DNA of 64,000 nucleotides from JBBQUN01 sp963717115 (GCA_963717115.1 CAVQVO010000009.1:682001-746000), one strand, 5' to 3'; shown: positions 28,579 through 37,411, counted from the first letter of the stretch. The notes: generated by a model from the sequence alone, not told the origin. Numbers and translations: made by a program.

Positions 28579-29963
28579 GTACGAGTCCCTTGATGTGGTG
28601 GGGTTTCGGGGCGGGTCCACCACTGGGTGAGTCACCGGCGTGATGCTCGGTGTGTACGACCAAGTGCACACCATGGAGAACCACACCGATGACTCTGCAA
28701 CAGTCTGACATTGAGAACCTGCTCGACGCGATCTCGATCGGAGAAGGCACCGATCTCGTCCGCCAGCTCGCCCAATGGGCACTGCAACAACTGATCGACG
28801 CTGAAGCAACCGAACAGATCGGGGCAAGCCCGTGGGAACGGAACGTCGACCGCACGACACACCGCAACGGGACCCGGCCCAAGCTGTTGTCGACCAAGGC
28901 CGGCGACCTCGAACTCGGCATCCCGAAACTCCGCAAAGGCTCGTTCTTTCCCAGCATCCTGGAGCCTCGACGCCGGATCGATCAGGCCCTGTACGCGGTG
29001 GTGATGGAGGCCTACGTCAACGGCGTCTCCACGCGCAGCGTCGACAATCTGGTCTCGGCGATGGGGATCGACACCGGCATCTCCAAATCGGAGGTGTCCC
29101 GGATCTGCGCCGGCCTCGACGAACGCGTCGAAGCGTTCCGGTCGAGAACGCTCGGGCACACCAGCTTCCCCTACGTGTATCTCGACGCCACCTACGTCCA
29201 TGTCCGCGATGACGCTTTGGGTCAGGTCGTGTCGAGGGCGGTCGTGATCGCGACCGGGATCACCTCGGATGGCGAACGCGAGATCCTCGGTGTCGATATC
29301 GGCGATTCGGAAGCCGAAACGTTCTGGTTGCAGTTCCTCCGCTCGATGCGCAAACGCGGACTCTCCGGGGTCCGCCTGGTCATCTCCGACGCACACGAAG
29401 GCTTGAAGGCCGCCATCTTTAAGGGTTTGAGCGGGGCCAGCTGGCAGAGATGCCGGGTTCACTACGCCAGGAACCTGTTGGCCAAGGTCCCGAAAGGACA
29501 GCAGGAAATGGTGGCGGCCGCGTTCCGGTCGATCTTCGCGCTCGGCACCGTCGCCGAGGTGCTGGCCCGTTGGGACGAGGTCGCCGACACGTTGGAGGCG
29601 AAGTTCCCGAAAGCTGCCGCCTCGATGCGTGACACCGAAACCGATGTGCTCGCCTTCCACGCGTTTCCTCGTGCTCATTGGCGCAAAGTCTGGTCGAACA
29701 ACCCGTTGGAGCGCCTGAACAAGGAAGTGAAACGGCGCACGAACGTGGTCGGGATCTTCCCCAACGACGCGGCTGCGATCCGCCTCATCGGGGCGGTCTT
29801 GGCTGATCAACACGACGAATGGGCGGTCGCCCGCCGCTACATGTCCGAAGGATCAATGGCCGATCTCAACTCGTCGTGCAACACTGACCGATCACAGGCC
29901 CAACTCGAGGCCTGACACACCGAGCATCACACTCGGAACCCCACCGCGCCACGGGACTCTGTC
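28579..29963 (+). mobile_element. IS256-family insertion sequence, complete
   Basis: Element of 1385 bp with one transposase gene. Its ends carry imperfect inverted repeats: the left end has GAGTCCC at 28583 and GGTGGGGTTTCG after it, and the right end read on the minus strand has GAGTCCC and GGTGGGGTTCCG. A second inner pair, GTGATGCTCGGTGTGT, lies inside each end but at different distances from the tips. It is flanked by the duplication ACAGCGGT and inserted in a lipoprotein gene. Ends, gene and duplication are intact, so the insertion is probably recent. Confidence 0.9.
28689..29915 (+). CDS. IS256-family (Mutator-type) DDE transposase
   Basis: Protein of 408 aa, the usual family length. 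The catalytic triad is visible: first Asp in YVYLDATYVHVR, second Asp in VRLVISDAHEGLKAAI, and Glu in NNPLERLNKEVKRRTNVVGIFP. The C(2)H-like region WQRCRVHYARNLL between them is also typical. The start is ATG 28689; an upstream in-frame ATG at 28650 is less likely. It catalyses cut- or copy-out transposition of the element. Confidence 0.95.
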   Translation: MTLQQSDIENLLDAISIGEGTDLVRQLAQWALQQLIDAEATEQIGASPWERNVDRTTHRNGTRPKLLSTKAGDLELGIPKLRKGSFFPSILEPRRRIDQALYAVVMEAYVNGVSTRSVDNLVSAMGIDTGISKSEVSRICAGLDERVEAFRSRTLGHTSFPYVYLDATYVHVRDDALGQVVSRAVVIATGITSDGEREILGVDIGDSEAETFWLQFLRSMRKRGLSGVRLVISDAHEGLKAAIFKGLSGASWQRCRVHYARNLLAKVPKGQQEMVAAAFRSIFALGTVAEVLARWDEVADTLEAKFPKAAASMRDTETDVLAFHAFPRAHWRKVWSNNPLERLNKEVKRRTNVVGIFPNDAAAIRLIGAVLADQHDEWAVARRYMSEGSMADLNSSCNTDRSQAQLEA

Positions 29964-30719
29964 ACAGCGGTCGAGATCACCTCGCTTTCCATCGACGAAG
30001 ACGGCTGGCACCTGGTGTGGAGAGACCTGATTGGTGATCATCTCCGCAACTACTCGTCCAAACTCCCTTCCGGTGCAGCAGACCGGATCGCCGGGGACGA
30101 AGTCGTTGAAATCGAATACCTCGTGCGACCCAACGGTGAGGTACTGCTCGAGACATCGCAAGAACAGATCGTCGAACAATATGCCTCAATGAATCGGCTC
30201 GCCGCCGGTGAAGGGTCACTGTTCGACGAGTTCGCAGCAGAAGTCGTTGTCGCCTCGACCGGACTCGCTGTGCTCTTCCCGGACCGAGCGCCTGCGCTAC
30301 TCTCCCGAATCATTGAGACCTACCACCAGGGCCACGGCCTCACGATGGAACCAGGCGACCTCGAGGTAGAGACTCGATGGGGAACCCCGTTCGCATCCGA
30401 ACCGGTTCCGATTCCAACTGCACTGACAGTGACAGAGCGACAGTCGCCATTCGGCTGCCTTTCGGTAGACGCTGTTGGCCTGGTTGAGCCCGGCAGCCCT
30501 GCCGCAGGTTCGCTTGCGTCAGTCATCGGTGCCCCGACAGGCGGTGCTGGGATTGAGTGGGCACTGACTTCGACGTCGCTACGCGACATCAGCACCGGCG
30601 TGGTCTATCGATCCGAGTTGCGGTTTCGGGCTGAAGCCGACGATGGACGCATGGTTTTGCAGTCGATCGCACTCGTTGATGACGCATTCATCCAGTGGAA
30701 CTTCGGGCCACGAGATTGA
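29964..30719 (+). pseudogene. Lipoprotein gene, 3' part, after the IS256-type element
   Basis: Starts with the right copy of the target duplication (29964-29971). The coding sequence resumes at 29972 with GAGATCACCTCGCTT (EITSLSIDEDGWHLVW...). It is in frame with the 5' part after deletion of 1393 bp. The fragment has no signal peptide of its own, so it cannot be exported if made from an internal start such as 30015. It ends in a beta-rich domain (AEADDGRMVLQSIALVDDAFIQW). Confidence 0.8.
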
Positions 30720-30922
30720 GGTCTCGTGGCTCAAGCTCACCGGCGGGTTGGCACCAGGCTTCCACCACAACCGCCCGTCGACGCAAGGTACATGGGTTTC
30801 TCGCAACCACCCTGACGGTGTGGCACAAAAGCCCGGCGATCCAGCTACCGACAGCGCCCGGCCTTGCGCTCGCGATACGTCGCGATCCCGGCGTTGTGGG
30901 GCGTTGTCCGACCCGGGTGCGG

Positions 30923-30938
30923 TGAGCGGTATGGGACA
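30923..30938 (+). repeat. Copy of the GAGCGGTATGGG-type intergenic motif
   Basis: TGAGCGGTATGGGACA in the 300-bp stretch 30720-31018, which otherwise holds no gene that I can see. It is near the 3' end of the AbiU2-like gene. Confidence 0.55.
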
Positions 30939-31018
30939 GTTTCAGCATCGTTGTCGTTCAGGCCGCCAGGGCGGGAAGGCCGACGCGTACAAGGAGGTTC
31001 GGACACTTCCGAGCGACG

Positions 31019-31801
31019 CTACGGCACGCATGGGATTTCAGCTCTCGGTTGCCTCCATGTGAGTGGAAACAACCCCCTTCGCAATGGCTCCTGCCAGTCT
31101 CCCAGGAAGACGGGTGCCCATTCATTCATCTCGGACAGGCCCAGCAAGACCCGGAATCGGTTTGACTCTTCGGCGAGCATGTCGAGCCCTTGCCGGATGT
31201 CGGCAAACGTAACCGTCGCAGGATTGCCCTGGCCGACGTCTGGTTGCCCGCCAGGCCAGGGGGCCGCACGGTCAAAATGGGCGATCCGTTTGTCGACGTG
31301 AGCTTTGATGTCATTCATCTCGCTGAGGATCCGTTCGAGGCTGGACTCGAGAATTTCCGCCCTCGGTAGCCCTTGTTCGTCACACCATTCGACTCGGCGG
31401 TGCTCGAGAGTCTCTTCGACGATCTCGCCGACCACGTCGTGGCTTCCAGGTCTCTGCTCGTCGAGTCGCACGCGTACTTGTGAGCGACATCGATCCTCCG
31501 TGAGCACTTGCCGATTCTTCTGAATCGCTTTGATCAACGACACCAGCGACGTGGTGCCCTGGGCATCGTCGGTCAGGCTCCGCAGTCGAACCATCTGGGC
31601 TCGGGAGTACAAGCCTGAGTAGTGCAGAAGGAATGTGCCGTCGGTGTCGGCGTCGGCGTGGCGAGTCTGGATCTCGTCACGCATCGCAGTCCATATCGAC
31701 TGGTCGTAGTACGCGCGGTACAGCTCGACGGTGATCGAGGTGTCAATCCACTCGAGCCACAACCGATAGAGCTTGTCATGGTCGGCTGCTGGAGCGGTCA
31801 C
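31019..31801 (-). CDS. AbiU2/HEPN-like protein
   Basis: About 260 aa from GTG 31801; the frame is open much farther upstream, but that part overlaps the divergent APH-GNAT gene and is low in quality. The region LYRLWLEWIDTSITVELYRAYYDQSIWTAMRDEI and the later LHYSGLYSRAQMVRLRSLTDD have the helical pattern of AbiU2-type HEPN proteins, which are linked to abortive phage infection. The Rx4-6H RNase motif is not clear, so the assignment is tentative. Confidence 0.55.
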   Translation of the reverse strand: MTAPAADHDKLYRLWLEWIDTSITVELYRAYYDQSIWTAMRDEIQTRHADADTDGTFLLHYSGLYSRAQMVRLRSLTDDAQGTTSLVSLIKAIQKNRQVLTEDRCRSQVRVRLDEQRPGSHDVVGEIVEETLEHRRVEWCDEQGLPRAEILESSLERILSEMNDIKAHVDKRIAHFDRAAPWPGGQPDVGQGNPATVTFADIRQGLDMLAEESNRFRVLLGLSEMNEWAPVFLGDWQEPLRRGLFPLTWRQPRAEIPCVP

Positions 31802-31986
31802 GAAGAAAGCGTCGCGCGATGCCTGGTCGTCGTGGGCGATGTGTGCCGGATCGGCTCTGCACGCTCTCCCATGTGGAAGCGCTCGATCAAGACGGACAGG
31901 CACACGAAACGCGACGGGATCGCGCGGTGATCTGTGAAAAGGTGACCTGTGGAGCCCGACCCAATCCACCGGCCACCCTTGAAACG

Positions 31987-33072
31987 ATGCCCGACATGAC
32001 GCACGCCGCAATCCACGATCCAGACGCGGGATCGGCTCAATGGCAACAAGAGCTTTGCGCCGATCTCGAAAGCGACGGCTTCTGGCTTCCGTCACCTGGC
32101 GATGGTCGCCTTCCGTCGTTGTCGACCGACTGGCAGCTCGTGCTCGCAGAAGTTGTTCGACTCCACCGATTCGGCCGTAGTCGCCAACAACGACCGGGAT
32201 CAGTTGACGCTGCCCGGCTCGGCGCAAGGATGCAACGAGGGCAGGTTCAGGTCAGCACAACGGCTCCCGCCGAAACAGAACTGATCGAGGCCGCACTTTC
32301 ACGACTTGCCTACGGACAGACCACACTCGTCAACGGCAACCTCGCTGCCAGCAACATCCGGATCGACGGCGTCCGGGTCGGATTCATCGGATGGGACGAC
32401 GCTCGAGTGGACGCTCCCGAGTTCGATCTCCTACCGCTGGGCGTCCTGCGCGGGCAGCGAGCTCGTGTGGCCAATGCAGCCGTCGCAGCCCGCACCGTCG
32501 CCACAAGCCCCAGCGAGGAGCCGCTCCGAGCGTCGCAAGACCTGACTGACAACCCGATTCCGGGTTGGCCACACCCGGATTTGCGAGACGGCAACATTGT
32601 GCTCCGCGTGCGCACCCCGGCTGACGTTGCGGCACAACTGGCGGGAGAGGACGAGGAGATGGTGCGGTGGTTGACCGGAGGTGTCGCCACCGAGGACGGG
32701 GTGCGCCACCACATCGCGGCAACCGCTCGGTTGTGGGAGCTGGGTGGGCTGCGACTTGTCTGGGGCATCGATGTCGATGGGTTGGCCGGCACCGTGGCGA
32801 TCAACCTCGCCGACATCGATCTCGAACTCGGTGAGGCCAACTTGTCCTACGGCCTGTTCCCATGGGCGAGGGGACAAGGCATCGTCACAGCCGCCCTCGG
32901 ACTTGCCCTCGACTACCTTCGATCACTCGGCGAAGTCGATACCGCGGTCCTCAAGATCGATCCCGAGAACGTTCGCTCGATTGCTGTCGCCCGACGCTGT
33001 GGTTTTCAACAGGACGGCACCATCACCACCAACACCGACATGTTCACCCGCTGGCTGCTCGAACTCCCCTGA
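31987..33072 (+). CDS. GNAT acetyltransferase fused to a phosphotransferase-like N-terminal part
   Basis: Protein of 361 aa. Residues 95-150 (GQTTLVNGNLAASNIRIDGVRVGFIGWDDARVDAPEFDLLPLG) copy the catalytic end of APH-type kinases, but the HGDxxxxN loop reads NGNLAASN and the DWE motif reads GWDD, so the kinase Asp is missing. Residues 195-361 are a GNAT domain (WARGQGIVTAALGLALDYL, the acetyl-CoA P-loop; NVRSIAVARRCGF). The GNAT half should be active. Start ATG 31987, with a second ATG at 31996. Confidence 0.75.
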   Translation: MPDMTHAAIHDPDAGSAQWQQELCADLESDGFWLPSPGDGRLPSLSTDWQLVLAEVVRLHRFGRSRQQRPGSVDAARLGARMQRGQVQVSTTAPAETELIEAALSRLAYGQTTLVNGNLAASNIRIDGVRVGFIGWDDARVDAPEFDLLPLGVLRGQRARVANAAVAARTVATSPSEEPLRASQDLTDNPIPGWPHPDLRDGNIVLRVRTPADVAAQLAGEDEEMVRWLTGGVATEDGVRHHIAATARLWELGGLRLVWGIDVDGLAGTVAINLADIDLELGEANLSYGLFPWARGQGIVTAALGLALDYLRSLGEVDTAVLKIDPENVRSIAVARRCGFQQDGTITTNTDMFTRWLLELP

Positions 33073-33141
33073 GCGACCGCCTCGCCCAGTTCGACAGCGC
33101 CCCAGGACTGGCGATAGGTGACGCTCTTCGGCGCTCTGGGC

Positions 33142-33159
33142 GTGAGCGGTATGGGTCAC
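33142..33159 (+). repeat. Copy of the GAGCGGTATGGG-type intergenic motif
   Basis: GTGAGCGGTATGGGTCAC, with GTGA/TCAC ends that are complementary. About 53 bp around it (33107-33159) align with 43135-43187 at roughly four in five positions. It lies 75 bp before the 33234 gene. Confidence 0.6.
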
Positions 33160-33233
33160 TTCGAGCTTGTCGGTTTCCGGCACGTCCAGGTCGATTCGCT
33201 CAATGGTCGAGGCCCGATCGCCGATGGACTCCT

Positions 33234-33671
33234 ATGACTCTCACGTTTGACCCGGACCCAAAGATCGGTGACCTTTTCGAGGCCTTCAGCCTCGACTGCA
33301 TCGACCTCGCGCAAGCCAACCTTGGCATGACGTTGGACGTGAGCGAGGCCTCGATCCAGAAGCTTGAACAGATGGCCGGCGTCATGCACACCGAACTGCC
33401 GGGTGTCGGTGCGCCTCCCGAAAGAATCGAACTGTTCGCCAAGATGGTTGGGAGCCACATCGGTCATGTGCTCGTCACTATCAAGGGTGCTGTTCCGGGG
33501 CTTGCCAGGTCTGAAGCGGGCGTGATTCCTGCGGTGAAGTTGCCAGACGGAACTGTCTGCTGGCCAATGCCCAAGGCATACAACCGTCTCGTGAACGGCG
33601 AGGCAGACAACCTGTGGCATTACTACCTGGGCATATCCGGTCAGCTCGACCAGCTGTCAGCTCGACCCTAG
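33234..33671 (+). CDS. Hypothetical protein (145 aa)
   Basis: The ATG at 33234 follows a spacer with the recurring motif. The product is a mixed alpha/beta protein with DLFEAFSLDCIDLAQANLGMTLDVSEASIQKLEQMAG near the N-terminus and VIPAVKLPDGTVCWPMPKAYNRLVNGEADNLWHYY near the C-terminus. The general layout is like small immunity or stress proteins, but I do not recognise the family. Confidence 0.65.
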   Translation: MTLTFDPDPKIGDLFEAFSLDCIDLAQANLGMTLDVSEASIQKLEQMAGVMHTELPGVGAPPERIELFAKMVGSHIGHVLVTIKGAVPGLARSEAGVIPAVKLPDGTVCWPMPKAYNRLVNGEADNLWHYYLGISGQLDQLSARP

Positions 33672-33708
33672 AACAGGCCTGCGTTTCGTAGCGGGCAACG
33701 ATCCCACA

Positions 33709-33726
33709 GCCGGCGGTATGGGGCAG
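33709..33726 (+). repeat. Copy of the GAGCGGTATGGGGCA-type intergenic motif
   Basis: GCCGGCGGTATGGGGCAG in the 135-bp spacer between the 33234 gene and the HIT gene, 81 bp before the HIT start. Confidence 0.55.
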
Positions 33727-33788
33727 GTGGGTCGTGATGGCGTGGGGCGATGGGGACATTCGTGGCTCGTCCGCGAGTGCCCTCGTCA

Positions 33789-33801
33789 CAGTGTCACACT
33801 G
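33789..33801. promoter_or_regulatory. 13-bp palindrome CAGTGTCACACTG before the HIT gene
   Basis: CAGTGT-C-ACACTG is a perfect inverted repeat ending 5 bp before the ATG at 33807. It could be an operator or a start-site hairpin. Confidence 0.35.
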
Positions 33802-33806
33802 CTGGA

Positions 33807-34274
33807 ATGCCCGAGTGTGTGACATGCGAACTCGTTCAACGACGAGACCGCGGCGACGCGCCACCATGGGACCAGATTCGCCGGACCCCCGGCTGGGATG
33901 TGGTTCACGCATTTGGGACCGCAGTCGAGGGATGGTTGGTCCTCGTCGCTCGCCGCCACATCACCTCCGTCGCCGACATGACCGACGACGAAGCGGCCGA
34001 ACTCGGCCCCCTCATCAAGGAAGTGTCGCGTGCGCTCACTGCCGTGGTCGGTTGCGAGAAGACCTACGTCGTCCAGTTCGCCGAACACGTCAACCATCCC
34101 CACGTCCATGTCCATCTGATCCCACGAGCGGCGGACCTACCAGACGAACGCCGTGGCCCTCGCATCTTTACGTTGCTCGGGGTCGGCGAGGACGACGCCG
34201 TTCCGGAGTCCCGCAGGAACGAGATCGCCGCGCTGCTCGACACCGCACTGCTCGACACCGCACTGCGCATATAG
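33807..34274 (+). CDS. HIT-family nucleotide hydrolase/transferase
   Basis: Protein of 155 aa. The N-terminal CVTCELVQR resembles the zinc end of HIT proteins, and the catalytic histidine triad is NHPHVHVHLIPR. The last residues repeat a short unit (DTALLDTAL). HIT proteins split nucleoside phosphoramidates or dinucleoside polyphosphates. The start at 33807 is set by the CxxC motif; an upstream ATG lies in the repeat spacer. Confidence 0.88.
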   Translation: MPECVTCELVQRRDRGDAPPWDQIRRTPGWDVVHAFGTAVEGWLVLVARRHITSVADMTDDEAAELGPLIKEVSRALTAVVGCEKTYVVQFAEHVNHPHVHVHLIPRAADLPDERRGPRIFTLLGVGEDDAVPESRRNEIAALLDTALLDTALRI

Positions 34275-34462
34275 CGCAGCAGAAACGGACGGAGCGGGTG
34301 CGTCCGGCGCAACGATGATGTGAGCGGTTCTTCCACAACGTCTCGCTGCCGGCGAGCCGGGGGGACGCCCGCGTTCGGGGCGTGAGTCGGAGGTGGCTGT
34401 GGTCCTGCTCGGCCGATGGCAGATCGTCGCCAGCAGAGCGCCTGGTGGGGTCTGGCTGTCGG

Positions 34463-35041
34463 TCACCATCTGGCTATCTCGGTGTTGTTCTGGCATGCAG
34501 CTACGAGCGGGGATGTATCGATCGTTATGCTGGTCTCGTCGATGCTGCGAGCGGGCCAGGCGATGTAGATCGTCATCTCCGGTCCGGGTGTCGCATGTAC
34601 CCAAAAGTGGTAGGTGGCCATGACACCATCGCCGCCGCCACCCTGGCCAACAATGGCGAAGTCAGCATCGCCTGCGTCCAACGGCACCCCGTATCCCTTG
34701 CGGCCATCGGACCAGCGGATGCCCCACATGAAGCGTTTGTGGTCGGTCAAGGTGTCCGGTGGGTGAAAGAGCGACTCGGTGAGTTCGCGGTCGTGGCTGT
34801 CGAGCCGTGGTGCACGATGCAGGACGCGCATCGTGATGAAGAATCCCGGGCCGAACCCCAGGAATTGGTCGAACGCGATGGCCAGGTCCTCGAACACGAA
34901 GTGGGCGCCCGGGATGCTGACTGGTGTGCCGAACTCACCGGGGAACAGTCCCACCGTCTCGTCTCGCTCGACGAACGGGTTTTGGGCCGCCGGGGGCGGG
35001 ACCGCCGTGTTGTTGCTATCGCTGGCCGGGAAGAAGGACAT
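34463..35041 (-). CDS. Hypothetical protein (192-212 aa)
   Basis: ATG at 35041 gives 192 aa; GTG at 35101 gives 212. The product is rich in aromatic residues and Gly, with FGTPVSIPGAHFVFEDLAIAFDQFLGFGPGFFITMRVL and YHFWVHATPGPEMTIYIAWPARSID. The alternating pattern suggests a beta-sandwich. No motif tells its function. The stretch 34275-34462 holds no gene. Confidence 0.6.
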   Translation of the reverse strand: MSFFPASDSNNTAVPPPAAQNPFVERDETVGLFPGEFGTPVSIPGAHFVFEDLAIAFDQFLGFGPGFFITMRVLHRAPRLDSHDRELTESLFHPPDTLTDHKRFMWGIRWSDGRKGYGVPLDAGDADFAIVGQGGGGDGVMATYHFWVHATPGPEMTIYIAWPARSIDETSITIDTSPLVAACQNNTEIARW

Positions 35042-35149
35042 GTCCGAGTCTGTCACGGGGTGAAGGGCCGGTGGACCGAGGACCGCCGCCTCGAACAGCA
35101 CTCAGACGGAGGGAGGTCCTGGAGGTGTCGGCAACCAGCCCGAGAATGT

Positions 35150-35232
35150 GCTTCATCATCCCGGCGGTAGGGGGCAGGGTCAGCGACGCAGCCGTTGAGC
35201 AATGTGGGGCACGTCGCCACTCGCGTACGTGC
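35150..35232 (+). repeat. Long intergenic repeat, copy A (with motif GAGCAATGTGGGGCAC)
   Basis: About 85 bp align with 37327-37411. Shared blocks are ATGTGCxTCATCA, CCGGCGGTxGGGGGCAGGG, TGAGCxATxTGGGxCACxTCGCC and CTCGCGTACG. In this copy GGCACGT and ACGTGCC at the end can pair. It lies between the 34463 gene start and the serine hydrolase stop. Confidence 0.65.
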
Positions 35233-35289
35233 CTGATATCGAATGGCCGGCAACGCGTGCCCCGTACCGCCGAGTCACTCGATTGCTGG

Positions 35290-36405
35290 TCAACTCATCC
35301 CGGCTGCAGATGATCCGAGGGCATCTCGGACCTCGTCAACGACAGTCTTGACCAGGCTGTCCGACGGTCCGGGTTGTGTGAGGTTGTTCTTCGCCAGGGC
35401 GAACGCGAAGCCTCGTTGCGGGTCAGCAAAACCGATCGACCCTCCGCTGCCCTTGTGGCCGATGGCCTCGCGGACACCCATCGGGTTCCCGGGTTCACCC
35501 AGGACGTATCCGAGACCACGCCGGATCGGTAGTCCGAAGCTCTCGTCGACGCCGTCGAACGCGACGGCACTAACCGTCGCCAGGCGCTCCGGGCTCATCA
35601 GCGTCACTCCGTCGAGCTCGCCGCCGTTGGCGAGCGCCGCGTACATCCTTGCCAGGCCCTTTGCGCTGGCGGTCGCTCCTATGGGGACGCACGAGGCAAG
35701 GAAGGTGGGATTGTTCGCTCCGGTTGACATCGGGAACGGGTAGGTGCTCAACGGGAGATCGAGCGGGGCCGTCGACACACCGACACCGTCGTCGTAATGC
35801 ACCGCCATACGTGGACGCATGTCCTCGGTGATGCCCAACGTCAGGCAGTCACTGATGCCGAGGGGCTCCGCGATCCATTGTTGAACGATCTGATCGATGC
35901 CAAGGCCTGCAGCTCTTCTGGCCACCTCGCCGAGGATGTGCCCGAAGGTCAAACCGTGGTAACCGGACTTGGTGCCCGGCTCCCAGATCGGGGTGAGCGC
36001 AGCCACGGTCTCGCACATCTTGTCCCAGTTGCACATGGCCAGGAGGCTCGTGCCATCGGGTAGCTGAGGAATCCCGGCGCTGTGCGCGAGGGCGTGGCGA
36101 ACCGTGACTTGCTCCTTGCCATTCGCCGCGAACTCCGGCCAGTGCGTAGAGATCAGGTCGTCATACTCGAGCACGCCACGTTCAGCCAGGACGTGGACCG
36201 CTGTGGCAGTGACTCCCTTGCCCGCTGAGAAGACGTGGAAGAGGGTTTCCCCGTCGACTTCCCGACCCATTTCGGGATCAGCGAGACCAGCCCATGCATC
36301 GATCACGAGTTCACCGTCGAGGTATGCAGCGACCTGGAGACCAATCTCGTGACCATCGTCGACAATCCGTTGAAGCAGGGTGTCGATCCGACTCTGTACG
36401 CTCAC
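35290..36405 (-). CDS. Serine hydrolase of the beta-lactamase/esterase (class C-like) family
   Basis: Protein of 371 aa. The nucleophile motif SxxK is FSAGKGVTATA near residue 61. The second motif is Tyr in SGYHGLTFG (YxN replaced by YHG, as in EstB-type esterases), and HKGSGGS near the C-terminus stands for the KTG box. It probably hydrolyses an ester or amide and is unlikely to be a strong beta-lactamase. No signal peptide, so cytoplasmic. Confidence 0.88.
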   Translation of the reverse strand: MSVQSRIDTLLQRIVDDGHEIGLQVAAYLDGELVIDAWAGLADPEMGREVDGETLFHVFSAGKGVTATAVHVLAERGVLEYDDLISTHWPEFAANGKEQVTVRHALAHSAGIPQLPDGTSLLAMCNWDKMCETVAALTPIWEPGTKSGYHGLTFGHILGEVARRAAGLGIDQIVQQWIAEPLGISDCLTLGITEDMRPRMAVHYDDGVGVSTAPLDLPLSTYPFPMSTGANNPTFLASCVPIGATASAKGLARMYAALANGGELDGVTLMSPERLATVSAVAFDGVDESFGLPIRRGLGYVLGEPGNPMGVREAIGHKGSGGSIGFADPQRGFAFALAKNNLTQPGPSDSLVKTVVDEVRDALGSSAAGMS

Positions 36406-36662
36406 CGCGGCTCCCCCTCTCTTTGACTGCCGGACCTCGTCGCAATGCCGAGACTACGTTGCCACAGCGATGGCGATCTGGCCGGGCCTCACAGAATCGG
36501 CAATATGCCGCCGATGGACCGCTCAAGAATGTGCGTCGCCCTACCGGCGTTTGAGGGCCCATCTCGTCGAACCTGGGACGGCCAGGGGTGAGGGTCCACC
36601 GATGAGGTGAGGGCCTCGCCGATTCACATTGGATCAGAGCGGCGGAGAATCGGCACTCGCCA

Positions 36663-36830
36663 TCAGCTGAGGAGCAGAAGCGCGATCCACACGACGAAAG
36701 GAACGGCGATGACGACTAGCAGCAAACGTGCGTAGAGCCGTCCTCGCTGATGCCGATGCAGGCCGGAGGTCAGTTCGCCAATCTGCTCGATCGTACCTTC
36801 TGCTGTGTACTGGTGGCTTTCCACGTTCAC
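36663..36830 (-). CDS. Small single-helix membrane protein (55 aa)
   Basis: The GTG at 36830 has GGGGAGAAC just upstream, a good ribosome site. The product has a polar start (VNVESHQYTAEGTIEQIGELTSGLHRHQRGR) and a C-terminal membrane helix (LLLVVIAVPFVVWIALLLLS). The frame extends upstream, but the SD site favours this start. Function unknown. The stretch 36831-37138 holds nothing that I can call. Confidence 0.5.
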   Translation of the reverse strand: MNVESHQYTAEGTIEQIGELTSGLHRHQRGRLYARLLLVVIAVPFVVWIALLLLS

Positions 36831-37138
36831 TCGTTCTCCCCGATGAAGAGGTAGAGCCTCTCGTGATGCGCACCCTACTCCGGCATTGCGCAAATTTTCG
36901 GAGCGTCTCCTCGCAAGCTGCCGGGTCTCGCTGAGCTGGTCGATACCGGCGATACCCGGACCATCGACGCTATGTTCGGGCAGTCGGCGCGGCACGATCT
37001 CGGTGGATGGCGACAGCGTGAACGCGGCAGAAGCCGAGCGTCTCGTGGCGTTGCGAAGGCACTTTCGGTGAGCCCATCGCCGACATTCCTTTGAGCGCGC
37101 TTGGCCGGGCCGCTGGCTGAAGTAGCGTCTTCCGACTG

Positions 37139-37321
37139 GTGCTCTGCTACCCCGAACATGAACCGGTGGATTGGAGTCGTCTCTTGATGAAAAGGGTTCT
37201 CGCTCGTGTCATGCGATTACTTGATGCACCTTGGGTGACGAGGCGGAGAAGAAATCGGGACCTGCTACCTGAGCAAACCAAGCGCGACATCGAGTACTAC
37301 AACTCTCGTGGTGGTTTTTAG
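37139..37321 (+). CDS. Possible small basic protein
   Basis: A frame of 60 codons. A more likely start is ATG 37187, giving 44 aa: MKRVLARVMRLLDAPWVTRRRRNRD and a C-terminal DIEYYNSRGGF. It is directly followed by the long repeat at 37327. Short and Arg-rich, so it could be chance. Confidence 0.3.
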   Translation: MLCYPEHEPVDWSRLLMKRVLARVMRLLDAPWVTRRRRNRDLLPEQTKRDIEYYNSRGGF

Positions 37322-37326
37322 CCGCC

Positions 37327-37411
37327 ATGATGTGCGTCATCAAACCGGCGGTCGGGGGCAGGGTTCGGGGCAAACCTGCTGAGCGATATGGGTCACCTCG
37401 CCGCTCGCGTA
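37327..37411 (+). repeat. Long intergenic repeat, copy B (with motif TGAGCGATATGGGTCAC)
   Basis: Second copy of the repeat at 35150. TGAGCGATATGGGTCAC is at 37380-37396. The rest of the stretch 37322-37679 has no gene that I trust. Confidence 0.65.
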
